Shown: positions 23,900 through 35,700 of the stretch, in pieces
How positions within the stretch are numbered: the stretch's first letter is position 1
How the letters are laid out: every line of letters starts with the position of its first letter
Source of the DNA: Metallyticus violacea
Lineage: Eukaryota; Arthropoda; Insecta; Mantodea; Metallyticidae
Direction of reading: 5' to 3'
Length of the DNA stretch: 64,000 bases
NCBI GenBank assembly: GCA_030762175.1
Contig: CM060831.1
Coordinates: 145,219,501 to 145,283,500, forward strand
Program-made: the position numbers and the translations under genes
Notes under the pieces: model-generated
The model's database searches: none
What the model was told of the DNA's origin: nothing
What the model saw: only the letters and a program-made list of their open reading frames with translations

Positions 23900-25030
23900 A
23901 AACTTAAAAGTCTTTCACGCAGGAGCTGCGTGCACTAAGCGAGTTCCTCGCCAAGTTGAACAATTTTTAATAAAAATAAATAGGGGAACAAAATTAGAAT
24001 TCTTACAACCTATGAGTACTACAAAAGAAAAAAAAATTAAGAATAATCACAAGTAATATCACATGAGGGCCTGAGATTGCTAATAAATTCACGAACTAGT
24101 GAAAGTTCAAACCCTAGAGTGATTCATTAGGACTATTTCACGAATAAAATAAGAATTTAAATATAATTCCCGTAAATTTGCCTTACAAAATTGCATTAAC
24201 TGTACATTTGTATTATGAATACTTAACTTTTTCCAGTCATCTAGCAACAGACGAATGTCGATTGTCAGTAATATCAATAGAGAAGAGCCAAATACTGGTT
24301 TTGTACTATTTCAGAATAGAATAAGGATAAAAGTAATTGAAATTCGCGTACAGATAATTAACAAGTGTATAAAATGTTATACTTACTAATGAATACCTAC
24401 CTATTTAGAAACCGTGAGAATGAAATAGACGAAAGTCGATTATTAGGCAGATATTGTTACAAAATTTACAAAATGATTTCAGACTGGATGAATAAGCAAG
24501 AACAATTATTTGAGTGAATACACATTAAGTTATTTAATTTTACAATTACTGAAAACACAGAAAAGTGGTCAGTGTTGCGTGCTCAAGAATTAAGTGGAAG
24601 TATAGAATTGGCTATACTGACCACAAAACAAATATACCTCAGGTGATAAAATGAATGTGATAATTTTTTTGATAATGTCACTGCGATACCCGGCTATATT
24701 CTTTTTTTTGGGGGGGGGGTGTTTCATTGGTCAATTTTAAGATGACGTCACATAAGTAATGTAGTTATTGAGATTGAACCACAAAAATCAGTGGTGTACT
24801 GTCAATTAAATGAAATGTTTGATCACTGATAGACAAAGCTATACTGTGTGAGTATTTTTAAACATTTTCAAATGTAAACATGTTTATGGTTCTTATGATC
24901 CCTTAGTATCATCTTTACATTCTCTAAAATAGAGAAAAATAACAGAAAGTTTCGAGTTACGTTGTGTATTTAAGCAGATGTTCAATAAAACAAAAACATG
25001 TTACTATTCCGAAACATGAAACAAGGAAAC
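23900..25030. repeat. Unclassified AT-rich dispersed repeat, copy a
   Basis: Two parts match copies b and c near 56 kb. Segment 23,905-24,035 has ctttcacgcaggagctgcgt and gggaacaaaattagaattc. Segment 24,770-25,010 has gaaccacaaaaatcagtgg, cactgatagacaaagcta, gtatttttaaacattttcaa and agaaagtttcgagttac. The 24.04-24.77 kb middle is absent from copy b, so a is longer or carries an insertion. The family is unknown. A G run at 24,709-24,719 lies inside. No protein motif is visible. Confidence 0.6.
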
Positions 25031-25320
25031 TGTCAGAATCACTGAAATAAATTTAAATTACAACTACTGATTTATGTATAAACATTAAATGCTATCTTTT
25101 CCTGTTTCACAAACACTGTATCATTTATAACACTTGTATCATACATAATTATTTAGCCATGCCCCCCCCTACTCAATATTTCTCCTTCTCTCTGATCGAT
25201 AATGTTCTTGAGGTGATGTTATTGAGTACATAGGCAACACAAAAGCTATAGATAAATACGTTTTCACAAGCATAGCAAAACAAACCAAGTTATTTTATTC
25301 ATAAAACATAAAGACTCTTA
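25031..25320. other. Unassigned AT-rich DNA
   Basis: No gene or repeat is recognised. Confidence 0.4.
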
Positions 25321-25332
25321 AGACTTGTCCTG

Positions 25333-25629
25333 TCGGTTCCGGTGGTGTAGTGGTAACCATACTTGCCTTCTAAATCCAAGATCGCGGGTTCGAACCCAGC
25401 CGGGATCGATGGATTTTTTCGGTGCAAAAATCCTAACTATGGCTTCCTTCGGAAGGGAAGTAAAGCTGTGGGTCGCGTGTCGTACATTTACAGCACGAAA
25501 AAGAACATCAAGCCTGAAAGAAGAGGCTTCTGAGCAAAATTTATCGGCCATTTCACGCCCTGATTAGAATGGGACGCTGATAACCTGAGATGTTAAACAG
25601 CGTCCTTAAATAAACCAAATAATAAAAAA
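25333..25629 (+). repeat. SINE-A, full length, reference copy
   Basis: Best preserved SINE-A. The tRNA-Glu/Asp-like head ggtggtgtagtggtaaccat holds the A box, and gggttcgaaccc (about 25386) is a near-perfect B box, so it carries an internal RNA polymerase III promoter. The body includes cttccttcggaagggaagt, gtcgtacatttacagcacg and gcctgaaagaagaggcttct. The tail is gttaaacagcgtccttaaat plus A-rich sequence. It is flanked by a 12-bp duplication with one mismatch, AGACTTGTCCTG (25321-25332) and AGACTAGTCCTG (25630-25641). Confidence 0.95.
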
Positions 25630-25641
25630 AGACTAGTCCTG

Positions 25642-26814
25642 AGGTAAAAAAAATTGTCTTTTAATTCACCAGCAGACGGCAGAACTAGGAAATATTGACA
25701 CTGAGGGTAGAATTATTGCACGAACTGGTGAAGAACTTCCTGGAAAGAAACGTGGGCAGTTAATGGTAGAGTTACTCAGGGATATCTGTTTTGACTCTCG
25801 CCCTTACACCGCACCCTAAATCTTAAGGTCTCACCGCCATGTGTTGATGCCCCAGTGCATGAAATGAGGAAACTGTGTAGGCAGTAAATTAAAACGGGCT
25901 CCAAAGAGGCACGAGGTACCCCTTCCCCCTCTTTAAGCCGATGTTGTGTCTTTAGGGAATGCAAAGTGTAGGGGCGTTTGTCTCCACCCTCCATGTAAAT
26001 CGTCGCATTAATTTACTTGTCTCCTTTATTCGATAGCGCGAAAATCTTTCACGATTCTGCACTTCAATAGGATAAATTCCTCATCAACCAGATCTACTAA
26101 CTCTGCAAGGGTTGTTGTAAAACTTGGCCGCATCACACGCTCTCCATATTCAACTGATCGGCAGCTTCTCCTCACATTATACTTATACAACCACATCTTT
26201 ATTTTCACGAATTATCAGTTTCTTCAATGTTAACGAGCTAATCGAAACATTTTCTAACATACTTAAGTCATTCTGAAATTAGGTTGCAATAACTCCCGTC
26301 AGAGAAGCATTTCCTATTCTGAATGGGCGGCATATAGTTCGTAAGAGCTGGAAAAAGTTCGAGAGCTACTTAGAAATGTAAACAGGGAGATGAATATCAC
26401 AGTGGAGCACAGTAGAGGCACCAAAGAGCGCCAAAGTTAAAGTGAGGAGAAGTAAAACTCAACCTACAGACATCTTGGTGCACCAGTCAGGCCTCCAATC
26501 ACGAACGGCACGGAGAAAACAAAGGAATGACTGCATTGCTGCGGAGGAGTTGTAGTGTGACTTCAACAAATACAGGCAGGTGTAACAGTCGTAACGCACA
26601 GAAACAAGCAATGCAGTGCAAAAAAAATGCACATTTTAGGATGCATGTTAAAGTTAATCATATTCAGCATGAAACTATAATATAGGAATATAAAACGTAA
26701 AGGAAATAATTGATATGAGGGAAGATATAAGTTTACAGTATAAGTATTTCAATTTTCTTTAACCTTAGCTAACCTAACCTCGCTCTAGCAGCTCAAGGAA
26801 TAGAAGCAAAGCAC
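25642..26814. other. Unassigned DNA
   Basis: No gene is recognised. The minus-strand frames at 25776-25994 and 26026-26208 have no known motif. Confidence 0.4.
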
Positions 26815-27865
26815 ATTCACTTCCTTCACAAAATCTGTATTCAAAGTTTCGCGAAAGTAAAAACAGAAGAAGAAGAAGGACAACCATTCCGATTAGAAAC
26901 AGGAGTTCGCCAAGGCGATCCAATTTCTTCCAAACTCTTAACCGTGTAAAGGAGCAAATATTCAGTAAAATAAATTCGGAATCAACATAAATGGAAGTCG
27001 ACTAACAAATCTAAGATTTCCGACGATGTGTCTTACTCGCCAAAATACCCAAAGCACTACAAGCTATGCTGGAACAATTATGTAAGCACAGCAAAAATGC
27101 ACGGCTGTCACTGAACAAATTGAGGACACAGTTAGTTTCAAAAATACCAGTAAACCCGATAAAAATAGATGGAACAGTCCTCATATATGTGAACGAATAC
27201 ATACCTAGGAATACAAAATGGTAAAAGAAGTAGAAAGAAGGATCTCATTAATCTGGGGAGCATTTTGGGCCCTTAAGTTTATATTGTTAGACCAAACAAT
27301 AACTAAGAAATTCGGATTCCAACGCTCGAAACCTGTGTATACCCTGCATTGTTATATTGGTGCCAGACATGGTCAGTAAAAATATACCAAAGAAAACTGC
27401 AACGGAAGATCCTGGGAATAACTTTGAAGGACAAAATACCTATAGTATCAATAAATCAGTTATCTCAGACAATATAAATTGCAGAAATAGCTACCAGAAA
27501 CAAATAGCAACGGAGCGGTCACGTTGCAAGAATGCAGGACAATAGGTGGACCTACATCATCTCCATGTAGGATTCCCGGATAGGAAAAAGGACACAAGGC
27601 AGACCCAGAAGACGATGGACAGACCTCTTGAAGGAACATACAGATTCAGATTGGTCAAGAGTAGCAAGAGGAAGAGAAAAATGGAAATCTCTCGAGAAGC
27701 AACTAGTGCAGTGAAAAATGGAGTGACCAAAGAACTGTGTCTTTCACAGCATACGATCAACCAGCGTGGAATAGCAAACCACGCTAGGAAAAAGTGAGCT
27801 TTCCCTACTTGGTAGGAGGCCTTTGCCCTTAAGGGACATAATAGGCTATCTTTATGTTTACCTAA
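26815..27865 (+). pseudogene. RTE-like LINE relic (RT domain to 3' end)
   Basis: The plus strand carries a broken LINE reverse transcriptase. FRLETGVRQGDPISSKLL lies at about 26,893-26,942. A LRF.DDV box near 27,008-27,030 is thrown out of frame by one missing base. Then come LQAMLEQLCKHSK and LSLNK segments, and a C-terminal GRPRRRWTDLLKEH followed by DWSRVARGREKWKSL (27,598-27,700). The R..GRP..RW.DD...W..VA..R..W pattern points to the RTE group or a close relative. The 3' UTR ends near ctttgcccttaagggac. Stops and shifts make it non-functional. Confidence 0.75.
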
Positions 27866-28054
27866 CTTAACTTAAATTTGCAACCTATGTATTACCAATA
27901 CAATTTTTGCTGTTTTTTAATCTAACCTAACATAAATTTGAAACGTACATGAAATAACAGAAAAATTACTACCTATGCTTTGTCTTCCCTAAAACAAAGG
28001 TAACATTATTATAGTAAGAAACGTGTAGACAAATTATGAAAACAGTTAGCCACT
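27866..28054. other. Unassigned DNA
   Basis: Short stretch with repeated ctaacctaac/cttaactta-like strings. Nothing else is recognised. Confidence 0.35.
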
Positions 28055-28132
28055 GGGAGAAGCGAGTTCACTGCCTTTCCGTTGGTAGCACGACGCTCTA
28101 ACCAACTGAGCCACCATGCAGACATGACCAAT
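28055..28132 (-). repeat. tRNA-like segment
   Basis: On the minus strand gtggctcagttggttagagc is a textbook tRNA D-arm/A box, followed by gtcgtgctaccaacggaaagg as an anticodon arm. The T-arm (ggcagtgaactcgcttct) is degraded. It is probably a tRNA-derived SINE head or tRNA pseudogene. Confidence 0.5.
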
Positions 28133-28269
28133 ATGGTAATTATCCGACTAAACTAGCTCACTAGAAATGGGGTCGGTTTTCTCCGCTGCCCTCCGCTACC
28201 ATTGGTGAATGGAGACGTGACTGCTACACCAAGGCGATTCTGTCTGTAAGGTTAAGTGAAGTAAACATA

Positions 28270-28908
28270 CGAGAGCAATTCAAAAGTAAGTTCCGGTCTC
28301 GTCATTAACGAGCAGAACAGGCGGTAGCAGTTTTATTCTTGATTAGCTGTGTACCTTGGTTCGGTACGATCCTGACAGTACCAATGTGAGATTGCATTTG
28401 ACTGATTCTTTCATCAAGACAGGCTTGTGAAATGCGTGCAGCAAAAGAAGCTCGCGCCAAGTTTGAGGTACATGCATACGATTTCTGTGGGCAAAGAAAC
28501 AAACGAAAGCTGCTATTCATCGTGAGATTACTGCAGTGTACGGGAACATTATGACTGAGAGTATTATTCGGCTTTGGTGTCATCAGTTTCAAGATTGAAG
28601 CACTAATGTCCAACAAGAGGCTCATGGCAACTGGTTTTTGGAGCAAACAATGTGTAGTTGGTGGTGTTCATGGACCGAGGCACAACAATGCAAAAATAAT
28701 CAAGGAGATCGTCACATTCATAAGCGGCAAAGTTGCTTGCGGAGGGGACTTCAATGCTTGTGACGCGGTACAACAAATGCGTGAATGAAAATGGAAATTA
28801 TGTTGAAAAATAATTAAACGGTGCACTTTCACTTGTGTGTAATAAAAGATCAAAAATAAAGTAGCATTCCTTTGAGAACGGAGCTTACTTTCCGAATTGC
28901 TATCTTCG
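28270..28908 (+). mobile_element. Internally deleted mariner with inverted ends
   Basis: The ends match as inverted repeats: gagcaattcaaaagtaagt at 28273-28291 against the reverse complement of acttactttccgaattgct near 28,884-28,903. Inside, the plus strand has the transposase N terminus (AAIHREITAVYG, then SIIRLWCHQFQD). It jumps to the extreme C terminus (R.NKCVNENGNYVEK) near 28,755-28,810. About 750-800 bases that would hold the catalytic core are missing. The copy is non-autonomous and could only be moved by a transposase supplied elsewhere. Confidence 0.85.
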
Positions 28909-29093
28909 TATTATCTCTCCCTCTTGAAAGACAATCCGGCTAATATAAAAATATAAAGCCTTTCCTGCCACAGACACAAAAAAATAATAAGAAAAATTTA
29001 TTTTCCTGACTTGAAAAGCCCATGTGGTGTTCACTTCCATCTCTAGCTGTTCATGGTTATACAATGCTTTAATTTAAAGTTTGGTTCCCATGA

Positions 29094-29372
29094 CGCACCG
29101 CCACGGGTGACCGAGGTCGTTATGGCGCGGACTCGTGAGCGGGTGGTGTGGAGTTCAATTCCCAGCAGGGTCGTTCTCCCTGACTGGGTATTTTTTAAAT
29201 CAGGTTTTCCTCAGTTCTCACAAATGGCAACTCTAAATTTACACCTGGAACGCTTTCTTCCTTTAAAAAGACCCTTTCCTAGTTTTACCATTTCATTTCA
29301 TGTTATCACCAGTGTCCACCGCCTGTGATGCCCTCAGTGGTTAAAAGGAGCGTTTAACACTATTAAAAAAAT
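29094..29372 (+). repeat. SINE-B, full length
   Basis: Head accgccacgggtgaccgagg, B box ggagttcaattccc, 3' end ggagcgtttaacactatt. It has a short internal deletion that removes most of the gccggggaggtac segment. Confidence 0.92.
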
Positions 29373-30005
29373 GAATAATTCACGACCATTATTTCACTAC
29401 TCTTATTTTACATTTTATGGTCTCACTGGAGGCTCCGAATTCTCTCTTAATTCCGCAGTTCGCTTGTCCCTTCCAAGCCCGAAACTTTCTTTCAAAAACA
29501 TGTCCTCACTGAATCTAGCTCTGCCATACGTTCCGATATATGATGTAAGAAATGTTTAATCTGTTTATTTTACATTTACCAATGGCAAAGGAAGGAATTT
29601 TCGTTGATTCGAGTACTCACGACAACACAAAAGGTGAACGATACCGAGCTGAGTTGACGTCAAGCTAGCGGTAAATGAAGAGGAAGGGAAGGTTCTATTT
29701 GTTTTTATCTGAAACGTAACTGCTGATAGATTTATTTTATTTATGCCCATTAACTATGCAGCCTATCAAAGTTGTTTCTGTGTTTTTTGCCTTCTGTTAG
29801 TATCTCAAAACTGCGAGTCAGGATGGTGAGGAAGATACCAACAGGAGGAGTGTAAACTGTTCGGAGCACTTGCACATAAAATAAACGGATAAAGCCACAC
29901 CGACATTTTTATACAGAAGAAATATGTAAAGGCAACAGGAAAGATATCACTCATAGTAAACCTAGAACAGTATAGTCTCAGTATTTCAAGCAAACTATGA
30001 CCCTA
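29373..30005. other. Unassigned DNA
   Basis: No gene or repeat is recognised. Confidence 0.4.
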
Positions 30006-30006
30006 T

Positions 30007-30048
<42 letters not shown>

Positions 30049-31228
30049 TGTATGATAATATTAAATATTACAAATACGAAGCAAAGTATAGTTTACAAGA
30101 TTATACAACTACAATTTAATTTACATAAACACACAAAATCTCTAAAGTTCAGAAGCACTAAAACTGAGACCCTCCCATACTCCAACCACCAGGTTATTTG
30201 TGTGGTAAAGGACCCCTAAAATAAAATTACTAATTTTCATCCGTGTGTGTCGTCAAGTTCCTTCTTTATACTACTTCTTCACTTATCCCTTACTCTTCCT
30301 AAAAAATCCCCAATCTTAGTCGTTTTCTCTGCTGTAACGTTTTTGTTGCTTCTATTTCTTGTTGTAATTTGCCCCATTTTCCATCCCAGATACTACACCT
30401 CCACCTTTTTACCATTTCACATTCAACTAAGCAATGACCGACTTTCCACTTTCCAAAACATAATGCATCCTTCTTTACAATTTATCCTTAATCCTTTTAG
30501 AAATAAAACCCCTGCACGCATCCAAGCTAAACCAATTCTTCCAAATTGGTCACAAATGTCTATATATTTCTTCCGGCCCCATTTTCTTTTAACTACTTTG
30601 TATAAATCTAAGGAACTTTTATCCTCTAAACTAGCCCAGACCTCTTGCCCCTCTTCTAATAGTCTTCTATCCTCTGTCTCGCGTTTTTCCAAAAACTACA
30701 ACATTATTTTCACCCAATCGCCATATATCTCCCATTGCAATTTCTTCTGATAGTGTTCCCAACTCTCTGTTCCCAATGATACGTAAGAAATTCTTTTAGT
30801 ACATCATCAATATCTCGTTTAAAACATCTATACCAATATTTTAAACCTCTTTCCACTATTATTCCTTTATTTCCTACCCTTCCTAATTCTACCATACTTA
30901 CCCCCCTTGGTGAACTTTTTAGTAACCCCAGAGCCTCTCTACAAAACACTCTGTGCACTACAATCTTTATCCACCCCTTTGACACTCCCCAAATTTCTAC
31001 TGCACACATCATCTTCGACTCAATCACGGACTCATACAGTCTTTCTAACCATTTTATTGGCAATGTGGGAACTTTATATAAACTTATTCTAACAGCTTTC
31101 ATAACTAATTTACCTTTTGCTTGTACACATTCAGAATAGACCTCCCACTTTCCATTACTCGTAAATCTCATCCCCAAATAATCAAATTCCATCACTCTCA
31201 ATTGGGCTTCTATTTATATACCATCTTA
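30006..31228 (-). pseudogene. LINE relic, C-terminal RT region and 3' tail
   Basis: On the minus strand, FDYLGMRFTSNGKWE begins at about 31,185. It is followed by about 150 open codons typical of the region after the RT catalytic core (LYESVIESKMMCAVEIWGVS). A second segment has GRKKYIDICDQFGRIGLAWM and a worn Cys/His box (CKEGCIMFWKVES in place of C..C...E...H). A 3' UTR leads to (ATT)n at 30,048-30,008, which I read as the element's tail. The 167-codon frame at 30247-30750 on the plus strand is its antisense. The clade is not assigned. Confidence 0.65.
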
Positions 31229-31229
31229 A

Positions 31230-31278
<49 letters not shown>

Positions 31279-31312
31279 CACGAATGTCCCTAAGAAGGGC
31301 AAAGGCCTCCTA
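31229..31312 (-). mobile_element. RTE-like 3' tail fragment with (ATT)n
   Basis: On the minus strand, taggaggcctttgcccttct then tagggacat matches the 3' UTR end of the RTE-like relic at 27,815-27,840. It runs into about 16 ATT units (31,277-31,229). It appears to be a very short 5'-truncated insertion carrying only the 3' end. Confidence 0.6.
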
Positions 31313-31378
31313 CAAGAGGGAAATTCGCATCAGGGCTGTATGCAGCATTATCACTCTGTATGCTACACTTTTGTTCAT

Positions 31379-31672
31379 GTCAGTCCGGGTGGTTAGTGGT
31401 AACCATACTTGCCTTCTAAACCCAAGATTACGGGTTCAAACCCGGCCAGGATCGATGGATTTTTTCGGGGCGTAAAAATCCTAAGTATGGCTTTCTTCGG
31501 AAGGGAAGTAAAGCCGTGGGTCCCGTGTCATACATTTACGGCACGATAAAGAACCTCAAGCCTGAAAAAAGAGGTCCCTGAGCAAAATTTGTCGGCCTTT
31601 TCACGCCCTGATTTGAATGGGACGCTGATGACCTGAGATGTTAAAGAGCCCCGTAAATAAATAAAAAAAAAA
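31379..31672 (+). repeat. SINE-A, full length
   Basis: Head gggtggttagtggtaaccat, B box gggttcaaaccc, complete body and A-rich tail. Imperfect flanking similarity (acttttgttcat before, actttattcat after) may be a worn duplication. Confidence 0.93.
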
Positions 31673-31679
31673 CTTTATT

Positions 31680-31990
31680 CATCAAATTTCACTCGTTTCG
31701 AAGTTGACTTTCGAAGGTTTTCCATGTATTCCTGCTTCTTGCTATTCTGTCATTGTCGATCTGCCTATGCCACGTAGAAGTCTTCCCATTTCCGTTTTGG
31801 CCTGCCTCTGTGTCGTTTGCCTGACCGCGAGTCCCACATGGTGGTCTTATACGTCCATCTGTCGTCCTGCACCCTCGCTATGTAGCCTCCCTATTTTCAT
31901 TCCAGTCTGGCAGCTCTTTCCGCGATGTCTATTGTTGGTGTTACTTTAGGCTAAGGCTTCGTTGGAGGCTTTGTCCCTTATCTGCGCTCC
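31680..31990 (-). pseudogene. RTE-like LINE 3' coding fragment
   Basis: On the minus strand a C-terminal LINE segment reads GYIARVQDDRWTYK, then KRHRGRPKRKWEDF and an R..RNTW.. remnant. This is the same W.G.IAR...RW......GKR.RGRP..RW.DD pattern as other RTE-like relics. The copy is short and broken. It abuts the tail of the plus-strand SINE-A. Confidence 0.55.
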
Positions 31991-33374
31991 ATTTTCCTTT
32001 GCCTGTTATATTACGTGCAGTTAATTACTCAGTGATGTTACTGTGTATGGTCGAAACAGTTTTATTTTTGCACACTCTAATTTTCAAGGATCGTTATTGT
32101 TGTTAATGTGTCAGCTTTGGAGCACAGTCATCTGTTTAATATACTTTGCTGCCTCCACCAACGCATGCGCGATACTCAATACAGAATAAGTAATCCAATA
32201 AGACAATAAAAAGAGCTAGCGGGGTTGCTTTTGCTTTCAAAGTTACGGAACCTAATTGGGTCTCTTAGGAGATGGATTCTGGTTCCAACCATCGTCATTT
32301 CGGGAGCGGTAGGTGGGGAGGAAAAACATTGGAAATGTCTTCGTCATTTTTTGTTTGACGAGCAATTATCAATGTTTGCCCTGCTGGAGCAGGAAAAAAA
32401 AGTAGTGACTACGGGGACAAGGGATGTGAAGAATGGGGGTGGCAGAGTGTATGAAAACCCCCTTCCCCTTTTAAACAATGTAAACGCTTCAACCTACAGT
32501 AAAATTTTCATTTAGAGAGAAAAGAATGACTTGGTTTGTAATCGCATGTGTACTTTACGACAAGGTACACACACAGAATTAATGTCTTTGGTAATAAAAA
32601 TCTGAATGTTTGCGCTTGGGGTCCAAACTTGGGCAGGCACATATCTCTTGCTTGGAGATGGACATTAAATGTTAAAAATCTTACTTGAGGAAAGCGACTT
32701 TCCTTGATGAAATTTCTCAAACTAAAATTAATCTCAAATATTGGACATTTAAAGTGGAAGAAAGGCGCTTCTAGGTGCAAATTAGGCTGATTACACTGGA
32801 CAATAATTATTTTGTTAAATGAATAAGTTTCTGTGTTTTTATTGATTTTTGATTTGAAGTTGATTTTGAAGTTTTAAAATGTTTATTATTTTGAATTTAG
32901 AATTTGTTATTATTTAGAGGATGTTAAAATTCATTTTTGCGATTTAATTACATTTTATTTTATATTAAACTATTTATTATGGAATAGCTGCATGCGAATC
33001 ATTTAAAAATATTTGTCAAGAATTTCCTCGGATATTGCAAAGTTGTTAGAGCTTCTTCAGAACTACAGGAAATTAGGCTGCAACATGTCTCCGGAAATTC
33101 ACTTTTCCCCTCCAACCTCAAGTGTTAAAGGAAAATGGAGCCCAAGAATGTAAGCTGACTACTATCGGACTCTCAAACTCCTCCTTTAACATTAATACAG
33201 GAGAAGTTCCTAAAGATTACATTTTAAGCCATTGAGTAGAATTTTAATATTTAATTAAAAAAAAACATTTTCGTTATATGCATGAAAAATACATGCTACT
33301 AAAATATATGTAATAGAAAAAGTTTTAAAACCAGCAGAAATTAATATACAAGACCTACATTCTGGTTTCCATTT

Positions 33375-33408
<34 letters not shown>

Positions 33409-33659
33409 AGCAAATCTATTTTATATGTAAAATATTTCACAACTTTTCATAATCTAAAGAATATTTCATACCTATTCCTGTAAAGATTACAGGAGTGTTT
33501 TTCCCTGATTGAAACATGCAACAGAAGTCTATCAATTATCGCCTTCACAAAATTCTTATCTGGTGCCGTTCTTATCTGTTAAGTAAATAACTGCAAGCTG
33601 TAATTTCCGCTCCGTTGTGTTTATTTGTTCAGCTATAGTTGCATAAAGAAGGCTGTGTG
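31991..33659. other. Unassigned DNA with a (TA)n tract
   Basis: No gene is recognised. The 96-codon plus-strand frame at 32225-32515 resembles nothing known. A TA microsatellite of about 15 units lies at 33,378-33,406. Confidence 0.4.
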
Positions 33660-34570
33660 TAGCAGATTGTGACATGTTCAAAATGGAGTTTCGAGCTGTT
33701 ATTAAGTTCTTCACAAAAGAAGGACCTACTTCAAATGAAATTAAACAGCGATTGGACGGTGTGCATAAAGCATTGAAGACGAAGAGCGTGCAGGTCGACC
33801 CTTGGAGGTGCTCACTCCTAAAAATGTCGCTCTTGTGGAAGGAGAAATTATGAAAGACGCCGGCTCAAAGTTACAGAAATAGCAGCAAGGTTGGGCCTTT
33901 ATAAAACAACAGTTCTTTAAAGCACCTAGACTTCCTTCCTCAGTCCAAAAGCAGCAACGAGTCATCTGTTGTCAGGCATTTTTTGGAACTCTGCCTTGAA
34001 GTTTTGTAACTCTTTGTTGCAGGAGATTAAACTATGATCCTCTACTACGATCCCTTGTCCAAAAGAGAATCAATGGAGTGGCGTAAATCTGAAGAAGCAC
34101 AACCTATAAAGCCAAGGTCGCTCAGTCAACCAAAGAGATCATGGTCACAATCTTTTGGGACTGTGAAGGAATACTCTTCATTGGTCTCCAGAAGAGAAAC
34201 ACCACAGTAAACGGGGGAGTACTATGCTGGCCTACAGCATAGACGGTAGTGTCTGCCTTCTTCACGACAAAGCGCCTATGCACACAACTCTCATTGCAAA
34301 GGAAGCTGTGGCTTCAAGGAGATGGACTGCCCTAAAGCTCAGATCTACCTTCCAGTGACTGTTTGCTCTTCTCAAAACCAAGAAGAACCTTCGGGGAAGG
34401 AAAGTTAAATGTGCCGAAGAAGTGTTGGATGCTGTTTATGCGCATTTTGCAGACTATTTGGGCCGGGGGGGGGGGTTGAAATGTTAATTCATAGATGTGA
34501 GAAGTATATTGCAATAAAAGGTAACTATATTGAGAAGTGAAATAAAGTTTCTGTCTTTAACATACCTAGA
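33660..34570 (+). pseudogene. Mariner transposase relic, nearly full length
   Basis: From an ATG at 33,683 the frame gives MEFRAVIKFFTKEGPTSNEI, the usual mariner N terminus. Later fragments in other frames include a damaged AGRP linker, TVDE-like and SKRESMEW segments near 34,030-34,085, TIFWDCEGILF near 34,145-34,185, and TVNGEYYAG. C-terminal pieces are TKKNLRGRKVKCAEEVLDAV and YAHFADYLG. At least five frame breaks are present. The 3' end (aatgttaattcatag to acctagaaaatag) is shared with the minus-strand relic at 46.57-46.80 kb, so the two are one family. Confidence 0.85.
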
Positions 34571-35688
34571 AAATAGTTAGGCCGGTAGCTTATGGACCTG
34601 CCCTCGTGTATGCCATCACATACGTTTGTTCGATCAAGTTTTCTTTATCATAGCATTTCTTCTACTGTTCTACGTTATATTCCGAATATCTTTAATATAT
34701 TTCAGAACAATACTAATCCAAACTTATTTACTGAAAAAAAAAAAACTTTTGGAGTGCTGCAAAAGTTTTGTATGCCATCAGAATGTCATGGAATGCTACG
34801 TGTTTATTGCTTCATTGGCAAACATTGCAAATGGTGACAAGAAATAAAGAGAAGGCCTCAAACCAACATTCATCATCAAGGAACTGTAAAATGCTTCGTT
34901 TGTATTTCTGCTTCTATTCTCGCGGTGATGAAAAAGGTGGTGCTGCCCTCTGGAGTCGATAAGCTGCTCTGTCGACTTTGCTGTACGGAGTTTTGTATAT
35001 TTGTAATTTCATGCTTCCCTGTGACGTATTTATCTTTCGTCTGCACGTTTCTCTCCCTGTACGCTTTTCCAGTGGCGTGAATCTGTAGTTAAGTTAGAAA
35101 AAGCTATGCCTGTTTAAATGTTTATCTTCCTCTCTTTCCTTTCGTATACATACCTGGCTAAGCCCTAGGTGTCTTCCTTTTTTATTGGGGTGGGGCCTGA
35201 GTTTGACTCCTGACAGTGTTTTATTTTCCTTTATACCTAAATTAGGTGAATTATTTAGAAAAGGGACGGCATTGGACACAAAACATATACACCGATATGT
35301 GTTAATTTTAATCTCTCTACCCTATCGCCCATTTTTCATTTTTACCCCCTCATTTCATTTTTGTACTTTTACTTTCTCTCTTTCTCTAATACTTTGGTCT
35401 TTCGTTTCTAGTGTGTTTTTCTGTTTTTATTCCTGTTTTTCCTTGTTTATTTTTGTTTTATTATCCTTCTCTTCTTTCTTTTTCCTCTCACTTTCTTCTT
35501 GCGTACACACTGCTCCCTTTTGCGCCCGTCTATTTTTCCATTCTCATCTACAGATTTTACTTCTCCTGCTTTTGACTAATTGTATTGATTGATTGCTCAG
35601 AAGTATGTTCGATTTTAATGTTTCTTTTTATTCCTATTTATTTTCCTTTCCGTCTTGCTCTTTTCCTCGTGTTTTCATGTTTTATTTT
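34571..35688. other. Unassigned DNA
   Basis: The 135-codon plus-strand frame at 35185-35592 is a low-complexity Phe/Ser/Leu-rich reading of a pyrimidine-rich tract, not a convincing gene. No other structure is seen. Confidence 0.4.
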
Positions 35689-35700
35689 TTCCTTTCCTAT

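Noticed and set aside
30247..30750. 167-codon plus-strand frame
   Set aside because: It is the antisense of a minus-strand LINE relic with legible reverse-transcriptase-associated motifs.
35185..35592. 135-codon Phe/Ser-rich frame as a membrane protein
   Set aside because: It lies in a pyrimidine-rich tract. Its hydrophobic composition follows from base composition, with no start context or homology.
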